Shown here: positions 62,950 to 64,000 of the stretch, piece by piece
How positions within the stretch are numbered: the first letter of the stretch is position 1
Layout: each line of letters starts with the position of its first letter
Source: Enchytraeus crypticus
Taxonomy: Eukaryota > Annelida > Clitellata > Enchytraeida > Enchytraeidae
Reading direction: 5' to 3'
DNA length: 64,000 nucleotides
NCBI GenBank assembly: GCA_905160935.1
Contig: CAJHZI010000449.1
Span: 134,501 to 198,500, forward strand
The notes under the pieces: generated by a model
What the model was told of the DNA's origin: nothing
What the model saw: the letters and a program-made list of their open reading frames with translations, nothing else
The model's database searches: none
Program-made: the position numbers and the translations under genes

Positions 62950-64000
62950 TCATTTAAATATTTGCTACAAGACAAATTTGAAGGTTAAGAGCTTAAAAAG
63001 AAGCACAATTACAGTGAATTAATACCTCTTGATGAAATCTATCACCATTGATACAGCATGTTTTTAGTCCATTACTATCAATCTGCTTGTAGTCTATTAT
63101 CCATCTACTACGTGGTCAGTTTAATAAGAAGTGCAAACTGTAAAAAGTACAATAAATTATACACAAATTCCTAAGTAGAAATATATTATACCTAATCAGA
63201 GACTGGATGTGCCAATTCTACTGAAATTTCACGCTAAGGAGTTCCAAGTGTGTAGTTTTTCCAAGGATAAACTGCAAGAGCTAATCTCGCCAACTGAAGT
63301 CCTACGCAATTCATAGATTTCGATTTCTGCCAGGGTCAATGCAATAACAGTGCAAAAGCTAAATTTAAGTTGTATTCCTTAATTCGTTCAACATTTTTGA
63401 TAATAACAATAATAATTTCTCTTTGCCATTAGTCTACAGAACACTCTATGAATCAATTATTGCAGATTAAAGTTTCACTTTTGTGTGCTACAGTCATCAC
63501 AAACTATTCAAAAACGGTATTATTTTAATTAGAACTCCATCAGTTTACTACCATTGAGCTTTTTATTAACAGTCACCAGAACTTGTTCTAGTTGCAATAT
63601 ACATGTGCCGATATTTTATTTATTTTTTATTGAGAACTTCGTTGCAACGATACGCCACTTATAAATCACTTCTACATCATAAAATCTGAAGACAAGAAAC
63701 ATTTAGCTCACGGCAATGCGTACCACTTGATACGCTGCTAGGATTTTTAGTTGTTTTCCTGCTGAAGGCAATACTGAAAGGCCATTCGGAAAACAAAAAT
63801 GACTTCGGAAAAATGTACATTAAAAGCGCCGTTTATAAGAATTAATAAAAAGTGATAACATGGCGCGAAACTAATGTCGTATTTAAAACCGAAAGGTTCT
63901 AATGAAACTTGTTTCAATTTTATGCATCTATTGTATGATTTATTTGCAGTGGTTATATTCATTTTGTATTTACTTGTAGCTGATTCTACATCTGTTATTA
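62950..64000. other. intergenic, nothing recognised
   Basis: AT-rich to the window end, no gene or recurring repeat noticed. Confidence 0.45.

Overview
This is a 64 kb stretch of AT-rich, repeat-dense nuclear DNA from an invertebrate animal. An arthropod (crustacean or chelicerate rather than a compact insect genome) fits best, because the window holds a PTTH/Trunk-type cystine-knot ligand and a SoxC gene. Species and phylum cannot be fixed from the sequence alone. Only two protein genes of the host are convincing, and both have their main coding part in one uninterrupted exon on the + strand.

Gene 1 (36138-37496) is an intact, apparently intronless SoxC (Sox4/11/12 group) HMG-box transcription factor of 452 aa, with a GC-richer candidate promoter about 0.7 kb upstream. 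Gene 2 (55866-57806, frame open from 55809) ends in a PTTH/Trunk-like cystine-knot domain. The domain is preceded by basic convertase sites and by a very long, acidic, repeat-bearing propeptide. Its N-terminus probably lies in a small upstream exon; the best candidate is ATG CAA ATA followed by a GTAAGT donor at 54154-54168, with a TATA box at 53936. Two further GC/CpG-rich spots look like promoters without a visible gene: 30490-30720 (GC box, NRF1 site, E-box, CCAAT) and about 27400-27740 (CRE, RFX X-box, CACGTG).

The rest is transposon debris and tandem repeats. Labels here are mine. LINE E is a non-LTR element with an FADD reverse transcriptase (best copy 18868-19905, minus; 3' ends at 14118, 24928, 37985, 48268). 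LINE C is a second, CR1/Jockey-like non-LTR element (C-terminus and 3' UTR at 16953-17202; tails at seven or more other places). Another LINE C-terminus lies at 7258-7745, and another decayed 3' end at 58440-58660. SINE A is a tRNA-like repeat with about a dozen copies; SINE B and D are further short families; F and G are minor repeats.

The most interesting pattern is that two LINE/SINE pairs share 3' ends. SINE D and LINE E share a CTGCC...GGCAG hairpin followed by CACTA and GA repeats. SINE A and LINE C share a GAGGAAAC-GACGTTAAAC tail. These 3' tails run straight into expanded GA, ATT or minisatellite arrays, so retrotransposon tails appear to seed many of the simple repeats here. Other notable items are a 5S-rRNA-like segment behind a LINE end (58660-58760), a 0.87 kb ten-bp minisatellite with 30-bp and 50-bp higher-order structure (22041-22910), a palindromic minisatellite (53265-53545) and several long perfect hairpins. 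No intact tRNA or rRNA gene, CRISPR array or viral gene was recognised.
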